Assembly (NCBI GenBank): GCA_022494885.1
Contig: JAGVSM010004994.1
Location: 1 to 64,000 of the forward strand
Length of the DNA: 64,000 nt
Reading direction: 5' to 3'
Origin: Micrasema longulum
Taxonomy: Eukaryota > Arthropoda > Insecta > Trichoptera > Brachycentridae
A program made the position numbers and the translations under genes. Positions 48,701 through 54,605 of this stretch are shown one piece after another; within the stretch, counting starts at the first letter, position 1; the number at the start of each line of letters is the position of its first letter. Under the pieces are notes generated by a model. The model was given only the letters and a program-made list of their open reading frames with translations. It did no database searches and was not told the origin of the DNA.

Positions 48701-49215
48701 AATTTCAGCGAACTGATTATATCCAATCAATTTAATCCCAGTCAGTGGAGAATTCACTTCCTTCTTTTCCTCAATCCGATGAAGTGCACATGATATACTT
48801 CTGGATTATTTTCTTTCGGCACAAAGAGTCAAGTCCTCAGATGCAATGTGTGATATGTGGTAGGCAAACTGTATTTTGTATGTATGTGTATTTTTGTTCT
48901 GAATTTATATTTTAAACATTTAAAACATGGAACATTAGATGCACACGTATCAGCTAAATAAAGCTAAGGCACTGTAGGCGGTTAGATATGATTGCGCTCA
49001 CCCGTCCTCCTTCATGACGGAGGTGTCCCCGCAGTCGCAGGCGCCCCCGGCCTGGGACAGGAACATGTTGAAGTCGTGCGTGGAGTGGTCGCCGCGCCGG
49101 AAGCAGTCGCGACAGATGCTCATGCACGGCGAGATGCCGCACGTGCGGCAGCGGTAGGCCACCACGTGCGGGATCCACACCAGACCGCACTTGGCGTGGT
49201 TGTCGTAGCTCCGCA
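15641..49215 (-). CDS. UBR3: UBR3-type E3 ubiquitin-protein ligase, gene span (25 exons, N-terminus missing)
   Basis: Twenty-five exons join to about 1,836 codons; human UBR3 has nearly 1,900. Order: UBR box (exon 1 here), a long alpha-helical middle, a low-complexity acidic and proline-rich region, a coiled basic segment ([16 protein letters not shown]), a RING-H2 domain split between YDCIICN (exon 17) and [14 protein letters not shown]...[10 protein letters not shown] (exon 19), and a cysteine-rich C-terminal domain ending FDHTKRTW. In the family the protein is a cytoplasmic RING ligase; Drosophila Ubr3 is linked to DIAP1 control, Hedgehog signalling and myosin II ubiquitylation. The UBR box of this subfamily is not thought to read classical N-degrons. 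All junctions are GT-AG; exon 11 is frame-damaged. The stop is TAG at 15643-15641. UBR1 and UBR2 are excluded by the box sequence and C-terminus. Confidence 0.97.
16888..17159 (-). CDS. UBR3: UBR3 exon 24, cysteine-rich C-terminal domain
   Basis: Reads [17 protein letters not shown], then [15 protein letters not shown] and [24 protein letters not shown] and EEDRDLK. The many paired cysteines fit the zinc-binding C-terminal (autoinhibitory) domain of UBR ligases. Phase 0 in, phase 2 out. Confidence 0.97.
17240..17345. repeat. Short dispersed repeat related to the element nested at 30.1-30.5 kb
   Basis: Contains GTCACCGGTTATTCCAGATT, TGTGGATTTAAGTTTCAC and GGTCTTTTATTT, closely similar to the inverted arms at 30170-30240 and 30430-30490. 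The family is not certain. Confidence 0.55.
17621..17935 (+). mobile_element. tRNA-derived SINE, family A, with a duplicated head
   Basis: The body from about 17755 (CATACTAGAATATTTTCATAG, TGATCATCTTACCTTCAT, GGTGTACCAATGCAGTGCCC) matches the family A SINEs at 49761, 59226 and 63674. The head is replaced by two tandem units, 17631-17694 and 17695-17754, each containing CCTACCATGCGAGAGG or a variant followed by its near-complement TCTCGCGTGGTAGG. Confidence 0.8.
18347..19397. mobile_element. pogo/Tc1-group DNA transposon remnant
   Basis: The left terminus CAGTCGAACTTGGTTATAAC and the right terminus ending AATCAAGTTCGACTG are inverted repeats of the type seen in pogo/Tigger elements. The interior shows no intact transposase and includes a later LINE insertion near 19072-19292. 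Confidence 0.75.
19072..19292 (+). mobile_element. CR1/L2-type LINE 3' end, nested in the pogo-like element
   Basis: Reads [21 protein letters not shown], then an untranslated tail containing GCGCCCTTGAGGTATTTTAT and TGGCGCTATATAAG, ending in an (AATA)n microsatellite. The same tail is at 49430-49515 and 52190-52235 and, inverted, at 50890-50965. Confidence 0.75.
19806..20008 (-). CDS. UBR3: UBR3 exon 23
   Basis: Reads [14 protein letters not shown], then [14 protein letters not shown] and [12 protein letters not shown], which aligns with the segment just before the C-terminal cysteine domain of UBR3. Phase 1 in, phase 0 out; donor GTGAGT. Confidence 0.93.
20187..20325 (-). CDS. UBR3: UBR3 exon 22
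   Basis: Reads [19 protein letters not shown], then [12 protein letters not shown] and [25 protein letters not shown] is a conserved UBR3 block. The acceptor (GATCCGCAG) has a weak pyrimidine tract. Phase 0 in, phase 1 out. Confidence 0.94.
20400..20600 (+). mobile_element. LINE tail fragment
   Basis: Plus strand reads [18 protein letters not shown], then [12 protein letters not shown]. Same tail as 12485-12720 (minus) and 57722-57960. Confidence 0.7.
20750..22130. other. UBR3 intron 21, unassigned sequence
   Basis: No exon is visible. Bases 20820-21400 are moderately GC-rich with purine-rich runs (GAAGAGAAGGAGAAGGAG) and numerous stops in all frames, probably an old repeat. The remainder is AT-rich. 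Confidence 0.4.
22656..22711. repeat. 12-bp tandem repeat
   Basis: About four and a half copies of CAGTCAGCAGCC with small variants, within the LTR-like block. Confidence 0.9.
22813..22877. repeat. Short GC-rich tandem repeat
   Basis: Repeated ACGCGCCC-type units in a row, within the LTR-like block. Confidence 0.9.
23512..23747 (-). CDS. UBR3: UBR3 exon 21
   Basis: Reads [19 protein letters not shown], then alanine- and glycine-rich sequence, [16 protein letters not shown] and DWDAMELQ. Very GC-rich. Phase 1 in, phase 0 out, donor GTATTT. Confidence 0.92.
24009..24272 (-). CDS. UBR3: UBR3 exon 20
   Basis: Reads [17 protein letters not shown], then TGLDEDEG and a glycine/serine-rich insert, then [20 protein letters not shown]. 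The LLLKDPV...LL..LLMP stretch matches UBR3. Phase 1 in and out. Confidence 0.92.
24643..25460. mobile_element. hAT-type MITE, copy 2, with perfect 8-bp target duplication
   Basis: The element is 24651-25452, flanked by CCAGTAGG on both sides (24643-24650 and 25453-25460). The termini CATAGAATTAAGAATAGTCC and GGACTATTCTGAATTCTATG differ by one base. It is related to 7575-8391 in inverted orientation. It sits in UBR3 intron 19, with the donor of the RING exon starting 20 bp beyond the duplication. Confidence 0.95.
25483..25999 (-). CDS. UBR3: UBR3 exon 19, RING-H2 core
   Basis: Reads [20 protein letters not shown], then [30 protein letters not shown] and, further on, [16 protein letters not shown]. 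The Cys/His set supplies most of the RING zinc ligands; the first pair is in exon 17. A long alanine/arginine-rich insert follows the RING. Length 517 nt, phase 0 in, phase 1 out. Confidence 0.97.
26312..26467 (-). CDS. UBR3: UBR3 exon 18
   Basis: Reads [19 protein letters not shown], then [18 protein letters not shown]. It lies between the two RING halves as in other UBR3 proteins (QASSVLG-like start after LVVLLQ). Phase 0 in and out. Confidence 0.92.
26690..27170 (-). mobile_element. Probable LINE tail fragment, minus strand
   Basis: Minus frames read [29 protein letters not shown] and later SAYADR, an order seen in post-RT tails (LG..SL..RR). Broken by a frameshift near 26850. Clade not assigned. 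Confidence 0.55.
27746..27873 (-). CDS. UBR3: UBR3 exon 17, first RING cysteines
   Basis: A small exon of 128 nt. Reads [14 protein letters not shown], then [14 protein letters not shown] and [10 protein letters not shown]. The CIIC pair is the first zinc-ligand pair of the RING. Phase 1 in, phase 0 out; acceptor TTGCAG, donor GTTAAC. Confidence 0.96.
27880..29503. other. UBR3 intron 16, repeat debris
   Basis: No exon is visible. Bases 28598-28660 are an inverted fragment of SINE family A (CTTCAGGTGCCAGTC). Bases 28690-28730 carry TGTCTACCGGTTTCGAGATG, a Penelope-like terminal motif. The plus frame at 29120-29360 is not recognised. Confidence 0.45.
29504..29752 (-). CDS. UBR3: UBR3 exon 16
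   Basis: Reads [18 protein letters not shown], then [19 protein letters not shown] and [19 protein letters not shown]. The charged helix plus FASRQ..FM..AM is diagnostic for UBR proteins upstream of the RING. Phase 1 in and out. Confidence 0.96.
29931..30876 (+). mobile_element. hAT-type transposon remnant with transposase fragments
   Basis: The termini CAGGGCAGTGGTCGGC and GCCGACCACTGCCCTA are inverted repeats. Between them, plus-strand fragments read [20 protein letters not shown], then [27 protein letters not shown]-like remnants and [13 protein letters not shown]. This order is that of hAT transposases related to the GTF2IRD2 C-terminus. A further element splits the frame at 30122-30488. 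Inactive. Confidence 0.85.
30122..30488. mobile_element. Element nested in the hAT, with inverted arms
   Basis: Flanked by near-identical TTACACTCAATA (30110-30121 and 30490-30501), a likely target duplication. The arms around 30170-30240 and 30425-30490 are inverted copies (AGCGATACTTTAATCCACAA versus TTTGTGGATTAAAGTATCAC). A 21-bp unit GGATAGATAATTCAAAGTTA is tandemly doubled at 30304-30345. Possibly a Penelope-like terminal piece. Confidence 0.75.
31021..31204. repeat. Dispersed repeat paired with 35030-35250
   Basis: Shares CCATTTCTTA..., TTGCCCTTATGGGCAA-like and GTCAGGGTGGAATGTCTAG-like blocks with 35030-35250. Family unknown. Confidence 0.5.
31205..31345. mobile_element. Half copy of the long-TIR MITE
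   Basis: Contains GGTAACCTATAATTGAAC, TTTTGTAGATAAAATTGAAG and AACTTCCCATTGTAATCACG, matching the right half of 11797-12232. Confidence 0.7.
31692..31887 (-). CDS. UBR3: UBR3 exon 15
   Basis: Reads [18 protein letters not shown], then [17 protein letters not shown], a proline/alanine-rich linker and ENRIG. ESI.SLL.KLH..LSG is conserved in UBR3. The donor ATAG|GTCTGT is chosen because it joins in phase 1 with exon 16. Confidence 0.94.
31900..32507. other. UBR3 intron 14, AT-rich
   Basis: Nothing recognised apart from AT-rich sequence and normal splice ends. Confidence 0.5.
32508..32686 (-). CDS. UBR3: UBR3 exon 14, low-complexity linker
   Basis: Reads [13 protein letters not shown], glycine/alanine-rich, then [18 protein letters not shown] and KHRAKPIA. 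Weakly conserved region; assigned because phases on both sides join exactly. Phase 1 in, phase 0 out. Confidence 0.85.
32771..32882 (-). CDS. UBR3: UBR3 exon 13
   Basis: Reads [18 protein letters not shown], then [14 protein letters not shown] small 112-nt exon with good GT-AG sites, acidic. Phase 0 in, phase 1 out. Confidence 0.86.
33106..33550 (+). pseudogene. RTE-like LINE post-RT tail
   Basis: Reads [20 protein letters not shown], then [28 protein letters not shown] and [13 protein letters not shown]. This is the familiar tail of RTE-group reverse transcriptase proteins. It is open for 146 codons but lacks the RT core, so 5'-truncated. Opposite in orientation to UBR3. Confidence 0.88.
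33802..33965 (-). CDS. UBR3: UBR3 exon 12
   Basis: Reads [17 protein letters not shown], then [17 protein letters not shown] and REDDEVSLQ. Enters in phase 1, which fits the GATA|GTGAGA donor of exon 11 only if exon 11 ends in its third frame. Confidence 0.9.
34060..35372. other. UBR3 intron 11, repeat debris
   Basis: No exon is visible. A block near 34725-34765 (TGTTCCCTCACTGGGGTGTC) recurs at 52550 and 56312-56335. Bases 35030-35250 pair with 31021-31204. Confidence 0.45.
35373..35790 (-). CDS. UBR3: UBR3 exon 11, frame-damaged
   Basis: The exon enters as [17 protein letters not shown], matching UBR3 (YT.FLKQSGKFPGNP type). A middle part, in another frame, reads [22 protein letters not shown] is back in the first frame. 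The end, in the third frame, reads [19 protein letters not shown] and joins exon 12 in phase. At least three frame changes within 418 bp. The first frame stays open by chance of composition but does not keep the family sequence. Splice sites are intact. Confidence 0.88.
36333..36496 (-). CDS. UBR3: UBR3 exon 10
   Basis: Reads [19 protein letters not shown], then [18 protein letters not shown] and [19 protein letters not shown]...YDP is a conserved UBR3 block. Too short for a simple ORF scan to detect. Phase 0 in, phase 2 out. Confidence 0.96.
36497..37463. other. UBR3 intron 9
   Basis: No exon or recognised repeat; AT-rich. Confidence 0.5.
37464..37731 (-). CDS. UBR3: UBR3 exon 9
   Basis: Reads [20 protein letters not shown], then [36 protein letters not shown] and FETVLKE. 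LEG.LT.L..L and DKTHS.LL.L.PE match UBR3. Phase 2 in, phase 0 out. Confidence 0.96.
38315..38640. repeat. MITE-like family D copy
   Basis: Begins near GTACAGTGGTCATTCTTTTA, TTTGTTAATAGAATAT, and ends CAAATAAATGTTCTAATTTTTATCACG. Similar material is at 2380-2680 with 3040-3360, 53480-54060 (inverted) and 58027-58440. Confidence 0.6.
38684..39254 (-). CDS. UBR3: UBR3 exon 8, largest exon
   Basis: 571 nt. Reads [20 protein letters not shown], then [35 protein letters not shown], and [38 protein letters not shown]. All are signature UBR3 blocks, which makes this the strongest single exon for identification. Phase 1 in, phase 2 out. Confidence 0.98.
39260..40926. other. UBR3 intron 7
   Basis: No exon is visible. 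A GC-richer patch at about 40080-40360 has CG-rich words but no recognised protein. The rest is AT-rich. Confidence 0.45.
40927..41106 (-). CDS. UBR3: UBR3 exon 7
   Basis: Reads [20 protein letters not shown], then [20 protein letters not shown] and [36 protein letters not shown] is conserved in UBR3. Phase 1 in and out. Confidence 0.97.
41175..41390. mobile_element. Dispersed MITE family (GACAGGTCATAA family), partial copy
   Basis: Contains GAGTTTGTCCAAATGTTCG, ACACAGTGTGTAAAGTGGCC, CCAATGACAGGTCATAAGCC and TGCCTAGACTTCCATATTCC. Same family as 60573-60898 with internal part inverted; other fragments near 13230-13290, 45400-45660, 48600-48690, 50765-50860 and 52670-52710. Confidence 0.7.
41650..41775 (-). 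mobile_element. SINE family A fragment, minus strand
   Basis: Contains GATCAGCCTTACGCTTCAGGTGCCAGTCC, the inverted form of the body in 49761-50016, followed by a degraded tRNA-like head. (Key block only: CTTCAGGTGCCAGTC.). Confidence 0.65.
42059..42287 (-). CDS. UBR3: UBR3 exon 6
   Basis: Reads [20 protein letters not shown], then [20 protein letters not shown] and [21 protein letters not shown] and [14 protein letters not shown] are UBR3 blocks. Phase 0 in, phase 1 out. Confidence 0.97.
42359..42500 (-). CDS. UBR3: UBR3 exon 5
   Basis: Reads [20 protein letters not shown], then [20 protein letters not shown] and [28 protein letters not shown] is strongly conserved. Separated by only 71 bp of intron from exon 6. 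Phase 2 in, phase 0 out. Confidence 0.97.
42655..43430 (-). pseudogene. LINE RNase H and CCHC tail, minus strand
   Basis: The minus strand reads VTLIW-type [20 protein letters not shown], the RNase H signature (W.PGH..I..NE.AD), then [10 protein letters not shown] and [18 protein letters not shown], the cysteine motif at the end of R1/LOA/I-group ORF2. Interrupted by stops and shifts. Lies in UBR3 intron 4, same strand. Confidence 0.85.
43690..44530 (+). pseudogene. LINE ORF2 C-terminus, jockey-like, largely open
   Basis: An open frame of about 207 codons reads [39 protein letters not shown] and FNMLPNNIK, and ends in LEKSFLY, the C-terminal part of jockey/CR1-like reverse transcriptases. 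A 3' UTR and A-rich tail near 44505-44530 follow. Opposite in orientation to UBR3. 5'-truncated but young-looking, as the frame is intact. Confidence 0.88.
45005..45126 (-). CDS. UBR3: UBR3 exon 4
   Basis: Reads [16 protein letters not shown], then [18 protein letters not shown]. Small, 122 nt. The region is variable among animals; assigned from phase and position. Phase 0 in, phase 2 out, donor GTGAGT. Confidence 0.9.
45250..45660. repeat. Family D fragment followed by GACAGGTCATAA-family fragment
   Basis: Bases 45262-45380 (GAGGAACTTCAGCCCTATG, GAAAATGTACAAAAAA) match the 53690-53800 copy. Bases 45400-45660 contain GTCCAAATATTTGTAGAC, TTATGAACTGTCACTGGCTG and CACTTTACACACTGTG as in 60573-60898. 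Confidence 0.6.
45913..46078 (-). mobile_element. tRNA-derived SINE, family B, well preserved
   Basis: The minus strand starts GGCGGCCTCCGTGGTGTAGT with A box GGTCAAGACGC and B box GGTTCCGGGTTTGATTCCCG, then a short body containing GTGATTTTTCTTAAGCCTGG. A truncated piece of the same family follows at 46255-46325. Confidence 0.85.
46343..46481 (-). CDS. UBR3: UBR3 exon 3
   Basis: Reads [20 protein letters not shown], then [20 protein letters not shown] and INPQ. The FL..L..MG..MR...T..L pattern matches UBR3. Phase 2 in, phase 0 out. Confidence 0.94.
46600..46990 (+). mobile_element. Possible Penelope-like endonuclease fragment
   Basis: The plus strand reads [20 protein letters not shown], resembling the start of the GIY-YIG endonuclease of Penelope-like elements (SGVYKL.C), but it then decays. 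Low certainty. A Penelope-type terminal motif lies at 47255-47290. Confidence 0.4.
47494..47622 (-). CDS. UBR3: UBR3 exon 2
   Basis: Reads [20 protein letters not shown], then [20 protein letters not shown]. It follows the UBR box directly, as GFC..H does in UBR3. Phase 2 in and out. Confidence 0.97.
47990..48320 (+). pseudogene. LINE tail fragment
   Basis: Reads [20 protein letters not shown], then [20 protein letters not shown] and [14 protein letters not shown] typical non-LTR C-terminus (L..RR...L..LYK...). The frame is intact for about 100 codons. Clade not certain. Confidence 0.75.
49002..49215 (-). CDS. UBR3: UBR3 exon 1 of the placed exons, UBR box
   Basis: Reads [19 protein letters not shown], then [20 protein letters not shown] and [19 protein letters not shown]. 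This carries the full set of UBR-box zinc ligands, with the UBR3-type [14 protein letters not shown]. It starts in phase 1 after acceptor TTCCAG, so it is not the first coding exon. Donor GTGAGC. Confidence 0.98.
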
Positions 49216-49429
49216 CTGGAACAAACATATACAACGTCATTATCGTACATGCGGTTGGTCATCTAACAGAATCCCACTACTACCATCGCGCAATTTTCCA
49301 TAGGAATGGACCGCCACACACGTCTATCCTGACAAACATTCTTAACTTCTTCCACATTCATACGTGCCTTTCGGTTGTGTCTAATTTTAACATTTAACAA
49401 AGTTAAAATTAAATTTATTTCTTTATATA

Positions 49430-49515
49430 ATCAATTTGTAAACCGCCCTTGAGGTATTATATTACAAAAATGGCGCTATTTATGTTTTCCATAATAATAA
49501 TAATAATAATAATAA
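49430..49515 (+). mobile_element. CR1/L2-like LINE 3' tail
   Basis: CCGCCCTTGAGGTATTATAT, TGGCGCTATTTATG and then (AAT)n match the tail at 19200-19290. Confidence 0.7.
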
Positions 49516-49760
49516 TAGCCAGATTTTAAATGTTTGTTTTTCTGATCATACCGAATCTTTCTTGGTCATTCTCGTATACGTGGATCTGATTCCGTGTGTT
49601 CGGAAATCTGATAAACCATCAGTATGGAAAAAGAGAATTACGGTTTGGTTGACAGACATTGGAAGTACGGAATCTGAGAATTTATTGAGGATAGTAATCT
49701 AAATATTATACAATTTCATTGAATCATTTGTGAATTTATTATGTACATACTTTTTTTTTG

Positions 49761-50016
49761 TCGGCCTCGTGGTGTTATGGCCAGCGCGTTAGCCTGCCAT
49801 GCAAGAGGTCTCAAGTTCAATTCCCGACATGGTTAATATGAAATATTTTTTTAAAAGGGTGTTTTCACACTAGAACATTTCATAGTCTCTGGACTGGCAC
49901 CTGAAGCGTAAGACTGATCATCTTACCTTCATGTAACAAAAATTATCAAGATACGCTGCGATTGGTGTACCAATGCAGTGCCCTTTGCACCATTAGGTGC
50001 GGAAAGGAAATGATGA
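49761..50016 (+). mobile_element. tRNA-derived SINE, family A, full length
   Basis: The head TCGGCCTCGTGGTGTTATGG ... GCCTGCCATGCAAGAGG ... AGTTCAATTCCCGAC has A and B boxes and an anticodon-arm segment resembling glycine tRNA(GCC). The body contains GACTGGCACCTGAAGCGTAA, GGTGTACCAATGCAGTGCCC and ends in ATGATGAT. Copies at 17621, 59226, 63674 and fragments elsewhere. Confidence 0.88.
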
Positions 50017-50099
50017 TATTTAAAAAAATATATATTTTTATAATTACGTAAACTGTATATAATTTTTTTCTCTTTTGGGCTATAACTGTTTATCTATTT

Positions 50100-50335
50100 C
50101 TTTAATATTATTTTTATTTATGGGAAACATATTCGATAACAATATTTGCCGTAACAAACTGGTTTCATAGAACAGGCATTTGCCCGTATAGGAACCGATT
50201 GCAACATTAGGCATACTAATATTTCTGGCTCGCCGACCCTTCATATACTGAGCTTACTCCTAGTACAAGCAGAGAGTGTTTTTGTATCAATTTGTAGAAT
50301 ATGAAATGTATGCGTAAATGAATAAATAAATCCTT
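50100..50335 (+). mobile_element. Second copy of the retroelement 3' end seen at 5766-6192
   Basis: Shares GAACAGGCATTTGCCC, GGAACCGATTGCAACATTAG, CGCCGACCCTTCATATACTG with 5990-6110 and ends in AATAAATAAA. Family not recognised. Confidence 0.65.
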
Positions 50336-50479
50336 AATCCGAAAATGGACTTTTCATGTGAAAATATTGGACAGCTTGTATAAGTTACACGTATTTAGGT
50401 ACGCAGATAAGGTTTGTAGAGTATAAAAAAAATTCTTTAATTTTTCTGTTGATTTTGCTCATTTTCTACATCCATCAAC

Positions 50480-50640
50480 ATTTGCATCATAATTTCGCTG
50501 TCCATTCGCTCTCATGTCCAAAGCGACGCAGAACTGCTTTCTTGATTTTGTTTATAATGCTCGTCTCATCCTTACACAATGCACGAATCTCTTCGGGAAT
50601 TATTATGGAAATATATAAAAGTAAACCATAATAATAATAA
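50480..50640 (-). mobile_element. LINE tail fragment of the GHVERM family, minus strand
   Basis: Minus strand reads PEEIRALCKDETSIINKIKK and AVLRRFGHESEW. Same protein tail as 8857-9770 and 55620-56130. Confidence 0.75.
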
Positions 50641-50889
50641 CAGATGTTTACATCACTATAAACCATAAAATATTTTTTTGAATTCAATAAATAAAAGCGT
50701 ACTTTTGGATTGCCCAAATGTCAGGAAACATTCTTAGAAAAATAATACTCTTTTAAGGTGCGGATCCAGACTTCCATATTACGGAATATGGCAGTCGGTT
50801 TATGACCTGTGATTGCCTGGTTCAAGGGATCACTTCACGCACCGTGTAAAATTCACCATGTGCCCTTAAAACCGTATTTTCAAGCCCTA

Positions 50890-50965
50890 TTTATTTATTT
50901 ATTGTGGATAACTTATATAGCGCCATTTTCGTAATAAAATACCTCAAGGGCGCTTTACAGCCCTG
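50890..50965 (-). mobile_element. CR1/L2-like LINE tail, inverted
   Basis: GATAACTTATATAGCGCC and AATACCTCAAGGGCGCTTTA are the reverse complement of the tail at 19200-19275. Confidence 0.7.
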
Positions 50966-51041
50966 ATAAAGCAACAGGCAGATATAATGTATTTCAGTGA
51001 TTTTACACCAACTAAATATATATTTACTTAACCCTTTCAGT

Positions 51042-51405
51042 CCAGGGGTGGTATTCTGGATCTTCTATACCCCTAGAGAGATTAATTTGAAGATTTTCAT
51101 TTTTTTATTTGCTGAATATAATGGCCACACTGATGATTAAACGTCAAACAAATACGAACACACGCAACTAAACTGGATTTTTTTTATTTAAACCATTATT
51201 GCAACCTTAAGCATTACCCGAAACACCTAATTAGGTTGAAATGACCAAACTAAATTAGTTTTATTTCCGTTTTTGAAGCAGTTTTATACACCATTTGATG
51301 TTTAATCATCAGTGTAAACATTATAAAAGCGAGTAAAAAAATATAAATCTTCAAATTAATCACTCTCTAGGGGGTAGAGAAGATCCAGAATACCACCCCA
51401 GGTGT
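51042..51405. mobile_element. Palindromic MITE with long TIRs
   Basis: The left end GGGGTGGTATTCTGGATCTT and the right end AAGATCCAGAATACCACCCC are perfect inverted repeats. Complementarity continues inward (CTAGAGAGATTAATTTGAAG with CTTCAAATTAATCACTCTCT; TGATGATTAAACGTCAAA with TTTGATGTTTAATCATCA). No ORF. Confidence 0.85.
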
Positions 51406-52269
51406 TTATTCAATTATACACGAATTAAAAAAAAAAATCTCTCGTACCTATCGAAATTCAAAATCAGCGAGTTTATTTTTTAATTACTGGAATCCCTAAG
51501 TATGTCTCAATTTTTTTTTGTAAACGTCGGTAATCAGCATTACTCGGAAAAGTTCGTTTTTTACTTTGACAGCTGGCTTCTGGCCGGTTGGTTTGTATTG
51601 GAGCGAATTTCTGTCGTCATTATAAATTATATGTGAGGCAAGTTTTAAACATATTTCGGTGAAATTAAATTTATTTGATTGAATAAACATATATTGTAAA
51701 ACACATTTTAAATTAATTTTGTCGGTTGATCATCAGTTTGAGACCCATTGTTTATAAAAAATTAATGTTTAATAATGTATAAAGTCTAAAAGATAAAAAA
51801 AAACATTTAAAATACCAAAAATTTACTTATAATTCCTTTTGTACACACAGAATAATAAATATTTTTTACTACCATAGGAATTAATTCAGAATAAAATACT
51901 AACTAATGCTGTAAAAAAATATATATATATATTATTAAAATTGAGTAAATAATAAAATAATCTCGTTTTCATAATCGATTTTTTACTATTATTTAGTAGT
52001 GGAATACCCGTTTTCTTAAGTAACAGAGACTGGGAGGAAAAGGCTAGGCGGTGAACCATTTCACTACTCTGCATATATTTGAACCTGCACTTAAATATTT
52101 TCTTTGAGCCCATATAAAATAAAAGAAGTCAATTTGTCCCTTATTATGAAATATCAGAATAAAATAGTACCTAACAAACTACCTACTATAAGTGCCCTTG
52201 AGGTATTACGAATATGGCGCTGTATAAAAGGCGATCGAAATTATGTATGCTGTTTGGGTTAAAAATAAA

Positions 52270-52500
52270 TAAATAACGGCTAAAAGGATTTACGATGCGA
52301 ATGTTGATGGATGCGAGAACAGGGAAGATCGAGAAAGACATGGCATTACCAAATTCAACTAACACTCGAAGATGGACATGTCAAAAGTTGTAATAATCGG
52401 CGTGCGTGCATAAGATGTACGAATGTAGGGGAAGCGAGGTGTGTAAGCAAAGACAGAGTGATATGGCGTTCTATCCTCTCTGCCTACCGTACGGAAACTA
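52270..52500 (+). mobile_element. LINE tail fragment of the GHVERM family, decayed
   Basis: Reads ITAKRIYDANVDG, then broken copies of HGHVK and SRNNRRAC, ending WRSILSAYR. Preceded by a CR1-like tail at 52190-52235. Confidence 0.7.
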
Positions 52501-53479
52501 AGTTATGCTCGATATATTTATTTTTTACAATGTTTAAAATTGAAAGTAATGTTCCCTCATTGAGATGTCCCTTCCCTAAAAGATCGATTGTATTAAACAT
52601 TCAAATCAAATAGGCAAGAAATATTTTATACTCTATAGAGCCGCTGGTAATTTCGCGTAAATAAATCGGCCAATATGAGGTCATAACCCTGTAAATGCCT
52701 AGACTTCCATACCTGTTTAGATGGAAAGGTATGCGAGCGGGAGAGCGATACGCGTGTCCAGTTGCGAGTCGTCAATTGTCCAGTTATGACTTTTCTATCT
52801 GACACCAGCAGTTATGCGTGTACATAAATGTAGGTGCAGTAGGGGGTATGCATTGGAGGTGGTATAAAAAAATTAAATCGTTTTTTTTTAAAACCGTTAT
52901 TCTTTCGAAACAACTGAAACAGTTTCACAAAAAAAAACTAAACTGTAACTGGGTAAAAAAAAAAAGTTATTTTTTTGGAAACAGCTTAAACAGTCTCATA
53001 AAGAAATCAAAATTAGTAAAGGTGTAGCAAAATGGCGAACCCCCCCCCCCTCTCCCATGAAAACGAAAATTTAGTCCGGTCAGGATAAGTGAAACTGATT
53101 CTTTAAAAAAGCTATAACAGTCGTTAGAGTGGTCTGGCAAAACCGTGGCGCCAAGAAACTTTTTCTTTTTGATAACAGTTTAGAGCAGCGTGGCCGTTAA
53201 AAGTAACAGTTTAATTCGTCTTTGTGAAACTGATCTAGCACGTTTCTGGTACTAGATTTTTTTGTTACTTCTTAGTGGTGGGGGCAGTGCTATGCAAGCT
53301 CCTGACGTCACTGCAACCTGTGAAGATTTGTTGTGACGGAATCTGTTACTTAGAAACCGTTTAATTTGTGGCTAACTGTTACTACTACGCATTATTTATA
53401 AATAACCGAAACGCCCATCTCTAGTATGCATCGTCCGCTTCACCTACATCTCTGTTGAAACATATATTAAAAAAATTAC

Positions 53480-54060
53480 CAATTTTTATTTTTACATTAC
53501 ATCCGACTCGTTACCGATAGATGATTAAAAACATTTTTGTATTACAAATAACATTAATTTCTTAGGGCCAGTTACGCCAAAAAAAAGTTTAAGGTTTAAA
53601 TAATAGTCGCATTTTTGTCAAAATGGACCAATTTGTTGCATGAAAAATTAGATAAAAGAAACCATTTAATAGAGCTATTCAACAATGAGGAACTTCCGCC
53701 CTACGGGAAATTAGATACAAAAAGAGTTTTCTCGCGCGGGGTAAAAATTAAAGCATTCAATTTTACGGCAAAGTTTCTTGAAAATGTACGGAAAAAATAA
53801 TAAAACATATTTTAATAAAAACCCACTACTTCGAATGACGTCACTGGTTCATGTGAATCAACCTATGATCTGAGAGCTATGGAAGATTTCCGGTCTGCTT
53901 GTCGCTTCTGGACCAACGGGAAGAACTGAATGAGAATAAGCTGAAATGAACCTCTGACGTTACAAGCGGAGTTATTTCAGAAATAATTTTTGACTTAGTT
54001 TAATAGTCTATTTTAACAAATAAAAACCACTGAACTTCAGTTTTCATCTTCTGGGACTTT
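53480..54060. repeat. MITE-like family D copy, inverted relative to 58027-58440
   Basis: Contains CAATGAGGAACTTCCGCCC, TTGAAAATGTACGGAAAAAA and AAACCACTGAACTTC, matching the other copy in inverse order. A 61-codon frame at 53615-53800 falls inside the repeat and is not a gene. Confidence 0.65.
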
Positions 54061-54524
54061 TTTCTATATATTATGTTCAGTTTCATACACTTTGACAGTT
54101 TGTTTTATTTTAGTTCATCATTTTATTAAGATTTCATATTTTATTAGATTTCCATATTTAATCATCTGTCCGCATTACTAAGACTAAATATGCTGTATTA
54201 TATAAGAATAAATAAATGCTGCCTACCTCCGAACGGTGAGGATAGACCGTATCTAATACGTTTACTTTTAATCTAATTTTACATAATTGTGCTACACTTA
54301 ATTGTACCCCTTTTTACTGTTTTGCAAACATAACATAATATCGTATTATTTACTATTTTAAACGCCGATTTTCAGCACCGAACTGAGCTGGAGATCAACT
54401 AAATATATAAAAGTAGATTGTTATAGGAAAAAAAACAAGTATCATTTTATGTAACTTTATTAATTATTGACGGTACCGACGCTCCATACAATGTGCACTA
54501 ATGGCAATAATAGACGAGACGAAG

Positions 54525-54605
54525 GCGACTCCTCCCGACTCCCGACTCGAGCTCGAGAGTCGAGACGCCGCGCCGAGAGCCGAGAGCCGAGAGTCGAGAG
54601 TGATG
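54525..54605. repeat. GA/GC-rich simple repeat with internal palindrome
   Basis: Runs of CTCCCGACTC and GAGAGCC/GAGAGTC flank GACTCGAGCTCGAGAGTC. No coding meaning found. Confidence 0.75.

Noticed and set aside
15641..49215. Identification as UBR1 or UBR2
   Set aside because: The box ([14 protein letters not shown]), absence of the ClpS-like N-domain and the C-terminal FDHTKRTW segment match UBR3 instead.
53615..53800. Small plus-strand gene of 61 codons
   Set aside because: It falls in a dispersed repeat with a copy at 58027-58440 and a fragment at 45262.
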